Shown: positions 25,808 through 35,414, counted from the stretch's first letter. The stretch is 64,000 nucleotides of DNA from Sediminispirochaeta bajacaliforniensis DSM 16054 (GCF_000378205.1 NZ_KB899407.1:186001-250000), one strand, 5' to 3'. Notes: generated from the sequence alone by a model not told the origin. Numbers and translations: made by a program.

Positions 25808-27284
25808 CGTTCTTACTCCTTGATTGCCGATACTCCCTGCAAGCCGCCACAAGGTGTCGCGCAGGTTCGGGAACGCCGGTAAAGTGGAGATGAAGATAGG
25901 CAGCCGTACTCCTACGCACCGAAAGGCCGTCAAAGCCTATCGTTCCTTCCTTGTCGAGTCGAAAAAGCCATTCGTTTTCGGATGGACCTTTCACCATATT
26001 TGACCAACGGTAAATGTGTCCCACCAACTCCATTCCCGCAGGACCGATCACACTCGGCCTTAGTGCCCTGGCCTTGTGGTAGCCCAGGGCCGAAAGCTTG
26101 TTGCCCATCTCGATCTCTGTATCGAAGAGGCCGGCCATGGGATACCCTTTTCCCCCGACAAACAGCCTCCGACAAAGGTACATGAGCCCTCCGCATTCGG
26201 CGTAGATGGGCATATTGTCAAAAGAAGCGGCCCGAATCGATTCGATCATCGTGCGGTTTGCCGAAAGTCGCTCTGCATGAAGCTCGGGATAACCGCCACC
26301 AATGTAGACACCGTCACAGCCATCGGGAAGCCGGCTTGCCGAAAGAGGCGAGAAAGGAACGATTCTGGCTCCCAAGGCTTCCAGCATATCGAGGTTGTCC
26401 TGGTAGTAGAAGTGGAAGGCATCGTCCATTGCCACGGCAAGACAAGGAGTATCGGTCCCGATCCCGGCTATAGCCCTATCGGCCCCACCAGACCTGCCCG
26501 AAATATCGATACCATCGCTGCTTTCGCCCCGGATCGGTGTAAGGGAAGAAACGGAGTCGGCGATGGCAAGCAGAGCATCCAGGTCGATATGCTCGGCAGC
26601 AGCATCGCCGAGGATATGCAGGAGCGAGGAAAGCCGTTGCCGCCCCTCCTTCTCCCAGGCGGCCACCAGGCCGAGATGGCGTTCCGGCATGGACGGCATG
26701 GACGATTTCGGAAGCCAGCCCAGAACCGGAAGACCGGTGGCCCCTTCCACGGCCCTACGAACCATGGAGAAGTGGCGCTCCGATCCGATTCTGTTGGCGA
26801 TAAAACCGGCGACAGGGCAGTCGGGATCGAACTGCTGCATGCCCAGGGCAACCGCCCCGGCGGTCTGGGCGGCAGCTCCCGCATCGATGACCACAATCAC
26901 GGGAGCCGAGAGGCTTTTTGCAACCGAGGCGGTGGAGCCTTCGGAAGAGATTCCGCCCCTGCCGTCGAAAAGGCCCATAACACCCTCTATAACCGCAAGG
27001 CTTTTCTGCTCTTTTCGGCAGGCCTCATTACAGTGCCCGACAAAAGAGGAAACCATTCCCGCTTCGCCCATCAGCACCGGATCGAGATTTCGGCAAGGGA
27101 GGCCTGCGGCTGCAGAGAGGTGACCGGGATCGATATAGTCGGGCCCGACTTTCCAGGGAAGAGGCCGATAGCCGCGCCGACGAAGTGCCTCAATCAGCGC
27201 AAGGGTCAGCGTACTCTTGCCGCTGCCGGAAGATGCTCCTGCAATCACGAAACGGGGAAGGGTAAGGGAAGAGATACGCTTCAT
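25797..27284 (-). CDS. cbiA: Cobyrinate a,c-diamide synthase
   Basis: 495 residues from ATG 27284, which overlaps the stop of the ATPase gene (ATGA). N-terminal P-loop GASSGSGKST and DPGHLSAAAG belong to the DRTGG/CbiA ATPase domain; the C-terminal half is a class I glutamine amidotransferase with the nucleophile in YAECGGLMYL. It amidates the a and c side chains using glutamine and ATP. It links the import genes and the ring-building genes in the riboswitch operon. Confidence 0.93.
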   Translation of the reverse strand: MKRISSLTLPRFVIAGASSGSGKSTLTLALIEALRRRGYRPLPWKVGPDYIDPGHLSAAAGLPCRNLDPVLMGEAGMVSSFVGHCNEACRKEQKSLAVIEGVMGLFDGRGGISSEGSTASVAKSLSAPVIVVIDAGAAAQTAGAVALGMQQFDPDCPVAGFIANRIGSERHFSMVRRAVEGATGLPVLGWLPKSSMPSMPERHLGLVAAWEKEGRQRLSSLLHILGDAAAEHIDLDALLAIADSVSSLTPIRGESSDGIDISGRSGGADRAIAGIGTDTPCLAVAMDDAFHFYYQDNLDMLEALGARIVPFSPLSASRLPDGCDGVYIGGGYPELHAERLSANRTMIESIRAASFDNMPIYAECGGLMYLCRRLFVGGKGYPMAGLFDTEIEMGNKLSALGYHKARALRPSVIGPAGMELVGHIYRWSNMVKGPSENEWLFRLDKEGTIGFDGLSVRRSTAAYLHLHFTGVPEPARHLVAACREYRQSRSKNDEQ

Positions 27285-28066
27285 TGCTGTTTTCCTCCCA
27301 GGGGAACGACAAAGGGACAATCAAGTTCCTCGTCCTGCAGAAGCCGCACATCGATGGAAAAGACATCCCCAAGGAGCTGCGGAGTAAGGACCACCGAGGG
27401 TTCCCCGGTAGCAAAAATACAACCGTTTTTCATCACAAAAAGCTGGTCGGAGTAACGGGCCGCCTGGTTGAGATCATGGAGCACCGTCACCACCGTCCGC
27501 CCCATCTCCTTTCGCAACCTGTCAATCAACTCGAGAATCTGGAACTGGTAGGCAATATCAAAATGAGTCGTCGGCTCGTCGAAAAGCAGGAGTTCCGCCT
27601 CCTGGGCCAGGGCCATGGCGATCCAGGCCCGCTGGCGTTCACCACCGGAAAGGCTTGCAACCTCACGCTCGCTAAAGTCAAGCATGTCCGTTGCCTCCAG
27701 CGCTTGCTCAACAGCCTCCCGGTCCCGGGGACGTAGGCTGCCGAACCATCCGGTATGGGGATATCTGCCATAGCCCACCAGTTCCTTCACGGAAAAATAA
27801 TCGGGGATCTGGGGAGTTTGGGCGAGAAAGGCCATGGTTCGGGCAAGGCTCCGTCCTCCGTAATTCTCCAAGGGCCGGTCCATGACCCTAACGGAACCGG
27901 AAACAGGCTTCAGGTTGCGGGAAAGGGCCTTCAGAAGCGTCGATTTCCCGCAGCCGTTGGGACCGATGATTGATGCCCAGGAGCCGGCAGGCACGGAAAG
28001 AGAGAGATCTTTAACAACCGGTTTGCCGCCGTACCCAAGACAAAGCTTATCAGCCTCAATGACCAT
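27281..28066 (-). CDS. BtuD/FepC-type ABC transporter ATP-binding protein
   Basis: 261 residues from ATG 28066 (GGGAGG 5 bases upstream), starting inside the end of the permease gene. Walker A GPNGCGKST, signature LSGGERQR, Walker B LLLFDEPT, and the HDL of the switch region. It belongs to the siderophore/cobalamin importer family. With the permease and binding protein under a cobalamin riboswitch, it is most likely the BtuD of a corrinoid importer. Confidence 0.88.
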   Translation of the reverse strand: MVIEADKLCLGYGGKPVVKDLSLSVPAGSWASIIGPNGCGKSTLLKALSRNLKPVSGSVRVMDRPLENYGGRSLARTMAFLAQTPQIPDYFSVKELVGYGRYPHTGWFGSLRPRDREAVEQALEATDMLDFSEREVASLSGGERQRAWIAMALAQEAELLLFDEPTTHFDIAYQFQILELIDRLRKEMGRTVVTVLHDLNQAARYSDQLFVMKNGCIFATGEPSVVLTPQLLGDVFSIDVRLLQDEELDCPFVVPLGGKQQ

Positions 28067-29081
28067 GGCCGCCTCCCATTTTCTCCCCCTTTTGCCTGAG
28101 CAGGTAAAGGAAAAAGGGTGCACCCAACATCGCCATGATGATACCCACCGGCAGCTCCTGAGGCCGAAGGAGGACCCGCCCGAGGGTGTCGCAGAGAAGA
28201 ACAACAACGGCCCCGAGAAGGGCTGAAGCGGGAATGAGGTAACGGGCGTTATTCCCGATCACAAGCCGCGCCACATGGGGAACGATCAGCCCCACAAAGC
28301 CCAGGAGTCCCACAATACTGACCGCAGATGCGGCGAGGAGGGAGGCAATCAGCATGAAAAACATGCGGGAGGCCTCGACATTGAGGCCCAGGCTATTGGC
28401 CGTTTCGTCGCCGAGAAGCAGAATGTTGAGTCGGTCCGCCAATAGCATGGAAAAAAGAAACCCTATGAGGGCGTAGGGCCACAGGATTTGGACCTGCTGC
28501 CAGGTGACGGCAGAGAGATTTCCCACCATAAAGCCGATCACGTGCTGAACCCGATCGGGAAAGAAGATCATCAAGGCGTTACTTCCGGCGCCGAGAAAGG
28601 AGGAGACGGCGATTCCCGAAAGGACGAGACGCAATGGGGATGCTCCCCCCTTCCAGGCCAGCAGGTAGACCAAAAGAGTGGCCAAAAAGGCCCCGCCGAA
28701 TGCCACCGGCGTCACAAGGAAATAGTGGCCGGGAAAAAGGATATAGATGCAGACCGCCGCAAGCCCGGCCCCGGCGGAAACCCCGATCACATTCGGCGAG
28801 GCAAGGGGATTGCGCATCACCCCCTGCAGGAGTGTACCGGAAAGGGCAAGACAAAAACCGACCAGGGCCGCGGCAATGGCTCGCGGCATCCGCACCATCA
28901 TCAGGATGCGGTGGTCCACCGACGTAGTGTCGGAAAACAGAGCCCGAAGGATCTGGCGGAAGCTAAAACCGGAAGAGCCGAAACGAATCGCTAAAAGGAG
29001 GGCGACAAACAGCAGACAGAGAAGAAGTACTAAAATTGCAAGACGGTAACTGGTGCGGCTCCTGATATCGAAACGGCTCAC
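28056..29081 (-). CDS. BtuC/FecCD-type ABC transporter permease
   Basis: 341 residues with about ten membrane segments. Family motifs: MRMPRAIAAALVGFCLALSGT, NPLASPNVIGVSAGAG, LLGDETANSLGLNVE and GFVGLIVPHVARL. This is the FecCD family that moves B12, haem or siderophores across the inner membrane. Overlaps of 4 bases with the binding protein gene and 11 bases with the ATPase gene show one operon. Confidence 0.9.
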   Translation of the reverse strand: MSRFDIRSRTSYRLAILVLLLCLLFVALLLAIRFGSSGFSFRQILRALFSDTTSVDHRILMMVRMPRAIAAALVGFCLALSGTLLQGVMRNPLASPNVIGVSAGAGLAAVCIYILFPGHYFLVTPVAFGGAFLATLLVYLLAWKGGASPLRLVLSGIAVSSFLGAGSNALMIFFPDRVQHVIGFMVGNLSAVTWQQVQILWPYALIGFLFSMLLADRLNILLLGDETANSLGLNVEASRMFFMLIASLLAASAVSIVGLLGFVGLIVPHVARLVIGNNARYLIPASALLGAVVVLLCDTLGRVLLRPQELPVGIIMAMLGAPFFLYLLRQKGEKMGGGHGH

Positions 29082-30109
29082 TCAGCCTTCCCCTCCCCGG
29101 AACCGAGACTGAAATCCGTTCCGGGATACAGGAGTTCGGCAATCCTCTGAAATGCCTCGGGATAGGCACGGCTCGGCTTATAGATGGAAAAGGACTTATC
29201 CAGGTAATGAAACCGTCGGTTTTTCACAGCCGAAAGGGAAGCCCACACGGGATTGGATGAAACCTCCATCTCTATTCTGGCCGTACACTTTTCCACATCA
29301 CCCATGGTGGTGACGAATATGAAATCAGGATCCTGTTCGAGGATATATTCAAGACTGAGGTCGACTCGACCGGCTCCTTCGAAGGCCGATTCACGATAAA
29401 TATTCACCGCTCCAAGACGCTTGCAGTAGTCTCCGGTCACGGTCTCCTCGGTTTCCACCTTCACGTAGTTAGTGGAAGCAAAGAGGATGCACACCTTCGG
29501 GTGTACTCCCTTCGGTACCCGATCGATAATGGACTGAACATTTTCCTGCGTCGGTATCAGATACTCTTCGTAGAGATCCCGTCGGCCGTTGAGCCTGGTA
29601 AAGAGATCGAAGATGAGACGGAAATCATCATAGTTTTCATAATTGATCCCAAGGCTTGCCACCCCTTCGGAGGCAAAAAAATCACTGATTTTTCGCTGGT
29701 ATTCACTTGTTCCCGAAAAGATAAGTAAGTCCGGTTCCAGTTTCATGATTTTTTCGACATCGATACTGGCAATGGAACCAAGCACGGGAAGATCTTTTGC
29801 CTCGGCGGGCACATTGATTGCCCCCCTCAGGCGGGCAAGGCTTGTTCCTCCGGCCATATACCAGAGGTCGAGTATCGAATTGTGCATGACGACGGTTCGT
29901 TTGGGGAATTTGGGAATCTCGACAATCCGGCCCGAAGCCTCCCGAAAGCGTACCGACGCGTCGCTCTCGCCCAAAATCGCCATCCCCGACTGCGGGCTAC
30001 CTACCGCCTTTCGACCGGATGTCGGCTCCTGTGTCCCTCCGGCAGAAAGCAGAGTTGACATACACAAAAGCAAAAGAAAAATGGCGAAAGCCCTTCGAAC
30101 GAAAACCAT
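29078..30109 (-). CDS. BtuF-like periplasmic binding protein of the corrinoid importer
   Basis: 343 residues from ATG 30109 with GAGGAGG upstream. Signal peptide ends LLSAGG; the lipobox position has Gly rather than Cys. The mature part is the PF01497 periplasmic-binding fold (TVVMHNSILDLW, VLGSIASIDVEKIMKLEPDLLIFSG). It is the first gene after the cobalamin riboswitch at 30198-30371, so B12 or a precursor corrinoid is the expected ligand. It delivers the ligand to the permease encoded next. Confidence 0.87.
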   Translation of the reverse strand: MVFVRRAFAIFLLLLCMSTLLSAGGTQEPTSGRKAVGSPQSGMAILGESDASVRFREASGRIVEIPKFPKRTVVMHNSILDLWYMAGGTSLARLRGAINVPAEAKDLPVLGSIASIDVEKIMKLEPDLLIFSGTSEYQRKISDFFASEGVASLGINYENYDDFRLIFDLFTRLNGRRDLYEEYLIPTQENVQSIIDRVPKGVHPKVCILFASTNYVKVETEETVTGDYCKRLGAVNIYRESAFEGAGRVDLSLEYILEQDPDFIFVTTMGDVEKCTARIEMEVSSNPVWASLSAVKNRRFHYLDKSFSIYKPSRAYPEAFQRIAELLYPGTDFSLGSGEGKAE

Positions 30110-30155
30110 TGTTCCTCCTCTGATAGACACAGGAGGACCAGAGACAGGAAGATCC

Positions 30156-30192
30156 GGAGAGCTGCGAAAGTGCAAAAGCATGGATGCTCTCC
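30156..30192 (-). promoter_or_regulatory. Candidate expression-platform hairpin after the riboswitch
   Basis: GGAGAGC (30186-30192 on the minus strand) pairs with GCTCTCC (30156-30162), with a 23-base loop. It lies between the aptamer and the ribosome site of the BtuF-like gene. There is no U-run, so control is more likely by translation or by pairing switch than by intrinsic termination. Confidence 0.4.
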
Positions 30193-30197
30193 GTTTT

Positions 30198-30371
30198 CCC
30201 AGGCAGGTCTTCTGACTTACGGATCTTCTTACTTCTACCGTCTTCCCACACCTTCAGATGCAGTGACGTTCCGCCTGTGGCGGATGGTAGGTTTATCCCC
30301 GTTTACAGCTCTCTTACCGAGTGCAGGACTCGCACCTGCTTCCCTATTCTGCCGATTCTGGCCACCTGGAA
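30198..30371 (-). promoter_or_regulatory. Cobalamin riboswitch upstream of the btu-cbi operon
   Basis: On the minus strand the conserved elements follow in order: GGGAA..CAGGTGCGAGTCCTG, the CACTG core with CTGTAA, GGGAAGAC, and the terminal AGTCAGAAGACCTGCC, closed by a short P1 (CCAGG with CCTGG). This is the B12 aptamer consensus. It lies 89 bases before the BtuF-like start and should lower expression of the whole importer and cbi operon when B12 is plentiful. A promoter lies just upstream (30383-30410). Confidence 0.9.
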
Positions 30372-30382
30372 TGGTTGGCTTC

Positions 30383-30410
30383 ATTATAGCCCCAAGGAAA
30401 GGCCTTGCAA
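30383..30410 (-). promoter_or_regulatory. Promoter of the riboswitch-controlled cobalamin operon
   Basis: TTGCAA (30405-30410), 16 bases, TATAAT (30383-30388) on the minus strand, directly before the aptamer. The rest of the gap to cbiP at 30524 shows an AT-rich stretch but no other feature that I can support. Confidence 0.65.
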
Positions 30411-30523
30411 GAGGCATGCCCCTTTGGAAAGGGACCGGAATCTTCTTTTTCGAAAAATAGTACAAAAATAAAAACAATACTCCTTGAGGAAAGAGAAGAT
30501 TTCGGCTCTACTAGATCTACACT

Positions 30524-32011
30524 ATGTCACAAACTTTGATGATCCAGGGAACATCCTCGAATGTCGGCAAAAGCCTCCTTGTCGCCGCCCTTTGCCGAAT
30601 TTTTGCGCGAAAAGGGCTTCGGGTCTTTCCCTTTAAAAGCCAGAACATGGCCCTCAACTCTTTCGTAACCAGCGAGGGGCTGGAGATCGGCAGAGCCCAG
30701 GCCCTCCAGGCTACCGCGGCCAAACGGAATGCCGAGGTAGCCATGAATCCGGTACTTCTTAAGCCGGAGGGTAACAGCAGCTCCCAAGTGGTGCTGATGG
30801 GAAAGCCATGGCGCCGCCTGAGCGGAGGTGAGTATTACAAGGCGAAGCCTGCGTTGTGGGGAACCATCACCGAGGTCCTGGATACGATACGAAAAAAGAA
30901 CGACCTGCTTATCGTCGAAGGAGCAGGCAGCCCCGCCGAGATCAACCTGAAGGAACACGAAATCGTCAACATGCGGGTGGCAAGCTATCTACAGGCCCCG
31001 GTTCTTCTGGCCGCCGATATCGACAGGGGGGGCGTTTTCGCATTCCTTTACGGTACCCTTGCCCTTCTCGAACCGGAGGAACGGGAACTGGTCAAAGGTT
31101 TTATCATCAATAAATTCCGGGGCGATGTCGAACTGCTCAAACCGGGGCTCGATATGCTCCGGGATCTGACAGGAGGCGTCCCGACCCTGGGCGTAGTTCC
31201 CTACCTGAAGGAGATATCCCTTGCCCAGGAAGATTCGGTGTTTCTCGAAGAGCACCGCTTTTTCGGCTCGGGAAGTACCGGGATAGCGGTCATACTCCTG
31301 CCCCACATCTCCAATTACGATGATTTCGACGCCCTGACCATGGAGCCGGGCCTGCAGCTTCGCTTTGTGGAACATCCAAGAGAGCTGGGGAACCCTGCGG
31401 CAATCATCCTGCCGGGAACAAAAACCACCATGGCCGATCTCCTCTGGCTCAGGCAGAGCGGCCTTGCCGAGGCCATTTGCCGCAAAGCCGAAGAGGGGAC
31501 TTCGATTATCGGCATGTGCGGGGGCTTTCAGATGCTGGGTAAGCGGATCATCGACAAAGAGGGGGTGGAGGGCAGCGCCGGAAGCCTCCGGGGCCTCGGT
31601 CTGCTGGATGTAACCACCTACTTCAGTCGGGAAAAGAAAACTATTCAGGAGACAGGTGTCCTCTGCAGCAACCAGGGAACCCTTGCTCCGCTCAAAGGGT
31701 GTAAGGTCGACGGTTATGAAATCCACATGGGTCATAGCGCGCTGGGAGAGTCGGCTGGCCCATTTCTTGCAACCGGCTCAGGGGGGCATGACGGTGCGGT
31801 TTCCCCGGACGGCCGCATCATCGGAACCTACTTTCACGGCCTCTTCGACGAGGCCGCTTTCAGACGGGGCTGGCTCGCATCTCTGGGCTGGGAGCCGGAA
31901 GGCAAGCCGGTAAGCCTTGTCCAGAAGCGGGAAGAAGAACTGGTGGCCCTGGCCGATGAGGTGGAAGCGGCCATCGATATGAAGCAGCTGGAGGCAATCA
32001 TCGGACTATGA
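30524..32011 (+). CDS. cbiP: Cobyric acid synthase
   Basis: 495 residues. N-terminal ATPase domain with MIQGTSSNVGKSLL and the SQNMALNS motif of CobQ/CbiP; C-terminal glutamine amidotransferase domain with nucleophile IIGMCGGFQMLG and the late His in GTYFHGLFD. It amidates the b, d, e and g side chains. No clear ribosome site is seen before ATG 30524. It heads a plus-strand operon with cbiB, cobD and cobT, divergent from the riboswitch operon; no riboswitch is seen on this side. Confidence 0.94.
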   Translation: MSQTLMIQGTSSNVGKSLLVAALCRIFARKGLRVFPFKSQNMALNSFVTSEGLEIGRAQALQATAAKRNAEVAMNPVLLKPEGNSSSQVVLMGKPWRRLSGGEYYKAKPALWGTITEVLDTIRKKNDLLIVEGAGSPAEINLKEHEIVNMRVASYLQAPVLLAADIDRGGVFAFLYGTLALLEPEERELVKGFIINKFRGDVELLKPGLDMLRDLTGGVPTLGVVPYLKEISLAQEDSVFLEEHRFFGSGSTGIAVILLPHISNYDDFDALTMEPGLQLRFVEHPRELGNPAAIILPGTKTTMADLLWLRQSGLAEAICRKAEEGTSIIGMCGGFQMLGKRIIDKEGVEGSAGSLRGLGLLDVTTYFSREKKTIQETGVLCSNQGTLAPLKGCKVDGYEIHMGHSALGESAGPFLATGSGGHDGAVSPDGRIIGTYFHGLFDEAAFRRGWLASLGWEPEGKPVSLVQKREEELVALADEVEAAIDMKQLEAIIGL

Positions 32012-32973
32012 ACCTTTGCCTGCCGATTCTTGCCGGGGCCCTGCTTTACGACCTGCTTTGGGGTGATCCTCCCAACCGTTTTCATCCGGTAGCCTGGATG
32101 GGAAGACTCATTTCCCGTCTCTGGCAGCATCGCCCCAAACAGGGGAAGTTACTTCTTTTTTCCTACGGCGCCCTTATGACCATCTGCGGGGCCCTGCTTT
32201 TTTCCCTTCCCCTACTTCTTTTGCAGAGGATTCCGGTCCTGCCGAGCTTTGTTCTGTCGATCGTTCTTTTGAAAATGAGCTTTTCTCTCACCATCCTCCT
32301 GCGAACGGGAGGTAAGATCGCACGGGCACTGGAAGCCGGTGACCTTGCATCGGCGAGAAAGCTGACAGCCTTTCACCTTGTCAGTCGGGACACGAGCGAA
32401 CTGGAGGAGTCGGAGCTTTGCGGTGCGGTGGTCGAATCCCTTGCGGAGAACCTTACCGACAGTTTTACCTCACCCCTTTTGTACTATCTTCTTGCGGGCC
32501 TTCCCGGTGCCTTTGCCTTCCGCTATATCAATACCAGCGATGCCATGCTGGGCTACCGCACGGGAGACTTCGAGTTCGGGGGTAAATGGGCGGCTCGCTG
32601 CGACGACCTTCTGAACTTCATACCGGCCAGGTTAACGGCCCTGCTCATCATTCTGGCCGGAAGCATCATGCCGATACGATCACTCCATGAGAAAAAAGGT
32701 AACGGTGCCCGGGGGAAAAATCCCCTTACATCCCTTTTTGCATGGCAGAATGCTACCGAAAGCCCCAACGCAGGCTGGACCATGGGCGCTGCAGCCGCTA
32801 TTTTAGGCTTACGCCTGGAAAAAAGAGGGCACTACGTCATAAACAGTGAAGGTCGCCCTCCGGAACCCGCCGATATTCGCTGTTGCATTAGGCTGGTTCG
32901 AAAATCTGCCCTCCTTTTTCTTCTACTTTTGGCCGGTATCCTTGCCTGTACGGGGGTGATCTTTGGTTCCTGA
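32008..32973 (+). CDS. cbiB: Adenosylcobinamide-phosphate synthase
   Basis: 321 residues, membrane protein with four or five hydrophobic segments. Family motifs: DLLWGDPPNRFHPVAWMGR near the start, ESLAENLTDSFTSPLLYY, and NAGWTMGAAAAILGLRL. It joins aminopropanol (or its phosphate) to cobyric acid. The ATG overlaps the cbiP stop. Confidence 0.93.
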   Translation: MNLCLPILAGALLYDLLWGDPPNRFHPVAWMGRLISRLWQHRPKQGKLLLFSYGALMTICGALLFSLPLLLLQRIPVLPSFVLSIVLLKMSFSLTILLRTGGKIARALEAGDLASARKLTAFHLVSRDTSELEESELCGAVVESLAENLTDSFTSPLLYYLLAGLPGAFAFRYINTSDAMLGYRTGDFEFGGKWAARCDDLLNFIPARLTALLIILAGSIMPIRSLHEKKGNGARGKNPLTSLFAWQNATESPNAGWTMGAAAAILGLRLEKRGHYVINSEGRPPEPADIRCCIRLVRKSALLFLLLLAGILACTGVIFGS

Positions 32974-34105
32974 TGCAAAACACCAAGCAGGGAAACCGGA
33001 ACAAGCGGCGCTGATACGCCCCGAGCTTCTTACATCTCAAAGGGTGGTTCACGGCGGAAGAGAGGCAAAACCCTTTGACTTCTCGGTCTGTCTGAACCCC
33101 TACCCTCTTCCCGATTCGGTTGCCACGGCCATTGCAGCCGCTCCGATGGAGCGCTACCCCGACACAAGAGGCCAGAAGCTTACCGGGGAGCTTGCAATGT
33201 TACACGGCTGTGATCCCGAACGTCTGTTGCTTACGAACGGGGTGAGCCAGGCCATCTTTCTTACCGCCTTCGGCCTCCTGGAACGGGGAAGAAACGTGCT
33301 GATTATCGGGCCAACCTACGAAGAGTATGCAAAAAACAGTGCCCTCATGGGGGCGAGGCTTTCTATTTTTCGGGCACAGCCACAGGAAGGCTTCACGCTA
33401 TCCATCCCTTCCCTTATCAGGACCATTGGGGAGTTGAAGCCCGCGCTGACATGGATCTGCAATCCCAATAACCCCACAGGGCTTCTTCTCGATAAACGGG
33501 ACATTGAGGAGTTAGCCGACTCTTGTTCCAGCTACGGCGGTCTTCTGGTGGTGGACGAGGCGTATATGAACTTTGTCGATGAAAACAGACGCTACTGCGC
33601 GGAGGCCAAAAACGTCGTGGTGCTACGTTCCATGACAAAGGATTTTGCCCTCCCCGGACTCAGACTGGGCTATATTATTGCACCCCACCGGATTGCAAGG
33701 GCCCTTAGCGCCGCCTGCCCCGAGTGGAGCATCAACGCCCCGGCCCTCGCTGCAGGCCTTGCCGCCATAAGGCTGCGGGAAGCCTTCGAAACACAGTGGC
33801 AACGGCTCCGACTGCAGCGGCAGAGCCTTGAGGGGGCAGCCGCAGCATTAGGTTACGGCATATTCCCTGGAACGGCCAACTTTTTCCTCCTGTACTCCGG
33901 AGCAAATGCGCGTGCACGGCGGTTCCGTGAACATCTTGCCGCCTCGGACATCGCCCTGCGCGACTGTACATCCTTTAACCTGCCGGGGTTTTACCGGATA
34001 GGAATTTCAAGCGAAGAAAACAATAGACAACTGCTCGGTTTCCTTGCCGCCGAAAGCGGTCCAACCGGACAGGATGAAACAACAGAGAGACGGGAGAAGA
34101 CATGA
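32963..34105 (+). CDS. cobD: Threonine-phosphate decarboxylase-like aminotransferase
   Basis: 380 residues from TTG 32963, overlapping cbiB by 11 bases. Class I/II PLP enzyme: WICNPNNPTGLLL, DEAYMNF and the PLP lysine in SMTKDFALPGLRLGY. It resembles HisC, but its place between cbiB and cobT points to CobD, which makes the aminopropanol phosphate arm from threonine phosphate. The first 35 residues are an extension before the usual fold. A HisC activity cannot be excluded from sequence alone. Confidence 0.85.
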   Translation: MVPDAKHQAGKPEQAALIRPELLTSQRVVHGGREAKPFDFSVCLNPYPLPDSVATAIAAAPMERYPDTRGQKLTGELAMLHGCDPERLLLTNGVSQAIFLTAFGLLERGRNVLIIGPTYEEYAKNSALMGARLSIFRAQPQEGFTLSIPSLIRTIGELKPALTWICNPNNPTGLLLDKRDIEELADSCSSYGGLLVVDEAYMNFVDENRRYCAEAKNVVVLRSMTKDFALPGLRLGYIIAPHRIARALSAACPEWSINAPALAAGLAAIRLREAFETQWQRLRLQRQSLEGAAAALGYGIFPGTANFFLLYSGANARARRFREHLAASDIALRDCTSFNLPGFYRIGISSEENNRQLLGFLAAESGPTGQDETTERREKT

Positions 34106-35130
34106 ACAACGAACAAATCAGAACAGCAGCCCGGAAGCACCTTGACGGACTGACCAAACCGGTTGGAAGCCTGGGAAAACTGGAGGACTTTGCCGTCAAA
34201 ATGGCGGAGATTCAGGGAAAGGTAGTTCCAGAATCGGGAAAAATGGGCGCCTTTGTCATCGCCGCAGACCACGGCATCAATGAAGCAGGGGTTTCCATGT
34301 ATCCCAAGGAGGTCACCAAGCAGATGGTTGCCAATTTTACCCAAAACGGTGCGGGGATCAACGTACTTGCGCGTCACTGCGGATTCGATGTTTTTATCGT
34401 CGATGCAGGAATAGCCTCGGACATCGAGCTTTCCCAGGTGATCGGCTGTAAGGTAGGATACGGAACCCGGAACTTTCACGAAACAGAAGCAATGACTGCC
34501 GACCAACTCGAAACCTGTCTTGCGAATGGAAAACATCTGGCGGAAAAAGCGGTTGCCGACGGCTACAAAATCCTCGCCCTCGGTGATATGGGGATCAGTA
34601 ACACGACGACCGCCGCGGCCATGGCAATTGCCGGAGGGCTGCCTGCCGAATCGATCATCGACAAGGGAACGGGTATCAGCAGCGAAATGCTCGATCACAA
34701 ACGACGTGTCATCCTCGAATCTGTCGAACGCCACGCCCCTTTTTCCGATGCAAAGGATATCATGCGCAAGGTCGGCGGCTTCGAGTTGGCTACCATGGCA
34801 GGCTTTATCCTTGGTCTTAAGGGAAAGGGCTGCGCCTGTATGATCGACGGATTTCCGGTAACAGCCGGGGCCTATATGGCCTGGCTCATGGACAACGAAG
34901 TTTCGTCTTACCTCTTCGCCGGCCACAAGTCAAAGGTGAAAGGACACGCGGTGATGCTCGATGCCATGGGTCTCGAGGCGATTGTGGAGCTGGATATGCG
35001 GCTGGGAGAAGGGACGGGGGCGGTTATCGGCGGCTTTCTGGTCAATCTTGGTATCAAAATCGCTTCGGAAATGGCATCCTTCGACGATGCTGGAGTCTCC
35101 CAAAGTACCGGCAAAGAAGAAAACTACTAA
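34102..35130 (+). CDS. cobT: Nicotinate-nucleotide-dimethylbenzimidazole phosphoribosyltransferase
   Basis: 342 residues; ATG overlaps the previous stop (ATGA). Motifs: LTKPVGSLGKLED, AADHGINEAGVS, LGDMGISNTTTAAA and the catalytic Glu region LDMRLGEGTGAV. It activates the lower-ligand base as its ribotide. The partner genes cobU, cobS and cobC are not in the window. It ends the cbiP operon. Confidence 0.95.
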   Translation: MNNEQIRTAARKHLDGLTKPVGSLGKLEDFAVKMAEIQGKVVPESGKMGAFVIAADHGINEAGVSMYPKEVTKQMVANFTQNGAGINVLARHCGFDVFIVDAGIASDIELSQVIGCKVGYGTRNFHETEAMTADQLETCLANGKHLAEKAVADGYKILALGDMGISNTTTAAAMAIAGGLPAESIIDKGTGISSEMLDHKRRVILESVERHAPFSDAKDIMRKVGGFELATMAGFILGLKGKGCACMIDGFPVTAGAYMAWLMDNEVSSYLFAGHKSKVKGHAVMLDAMGLEAIVELDMRLGEGTGAVIGGFLVNLGIKIASEMASFDDAGVSQSTGKEENY

Positions 35131-35193
35131 GGGTGAGTAGTATCGCCGCCGGATGATGCTTCGGCGGCGATCCCTGCTTCCACTGTATAATAT

Positions 35194-35340
35194 AGTGTCC
35201 GGAATCCTGGTGGTTGAAGGGAGACAATTCTCTTCCCCGCAGTCAATTGAAAGTCAAGCTATGAAAAAAAGTAAGCACCGACATAAACGCAAGGATATTA
35301 CCGGCAAAAAGGCATGCATATCACCAGGATTCCGAACACT
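35194..35340. repeat. 147-bp element with 19-bp terminal inverted repeats (MITE-like)
   Basis: Left end 35194-35212 reads AGTGTCCGGAATCCTGGTG. Right end 35322-35340 is its reverse complement with one mismatch. The inside has no convincing gene; a short in-frame stretch starting at 35261 has no ribosome site. No clear target-site duplication is seen next to the ends. It may be a miniature transposable element, a deletion remnant of an insertion sequence, or a long hairpin. It occupies most of the gap between cobT and the second cobalamin riboswitch. Confidence 0.55.
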
Positions 35341-35414
35341 AAGAAATAAATACCAATTCGCAATAAAAAGTACTATACCAATCGATTTTTTTCCGTCATG
35401 CTTTTATCGTACAT

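Noticed and set aside
26076-27455. Long open frame (459 codons) on the plus strand
   Set aside because: It lies wholly opposite cbiA, which has full domain motifs; a shadow of GC-rich codons.
32963-34105. Histidinol-phosphate aminotransferase (hisC)
   Set aside because: Sequence alone allows it, but the position between cbiB and cobT with overlaps makes CobD the better call.
33991-34926. 311-codon minus-strand frame opposite cobT
   Set aside because: cobT is unmistakable on the plus strand; the antisense frame shows no family motif.
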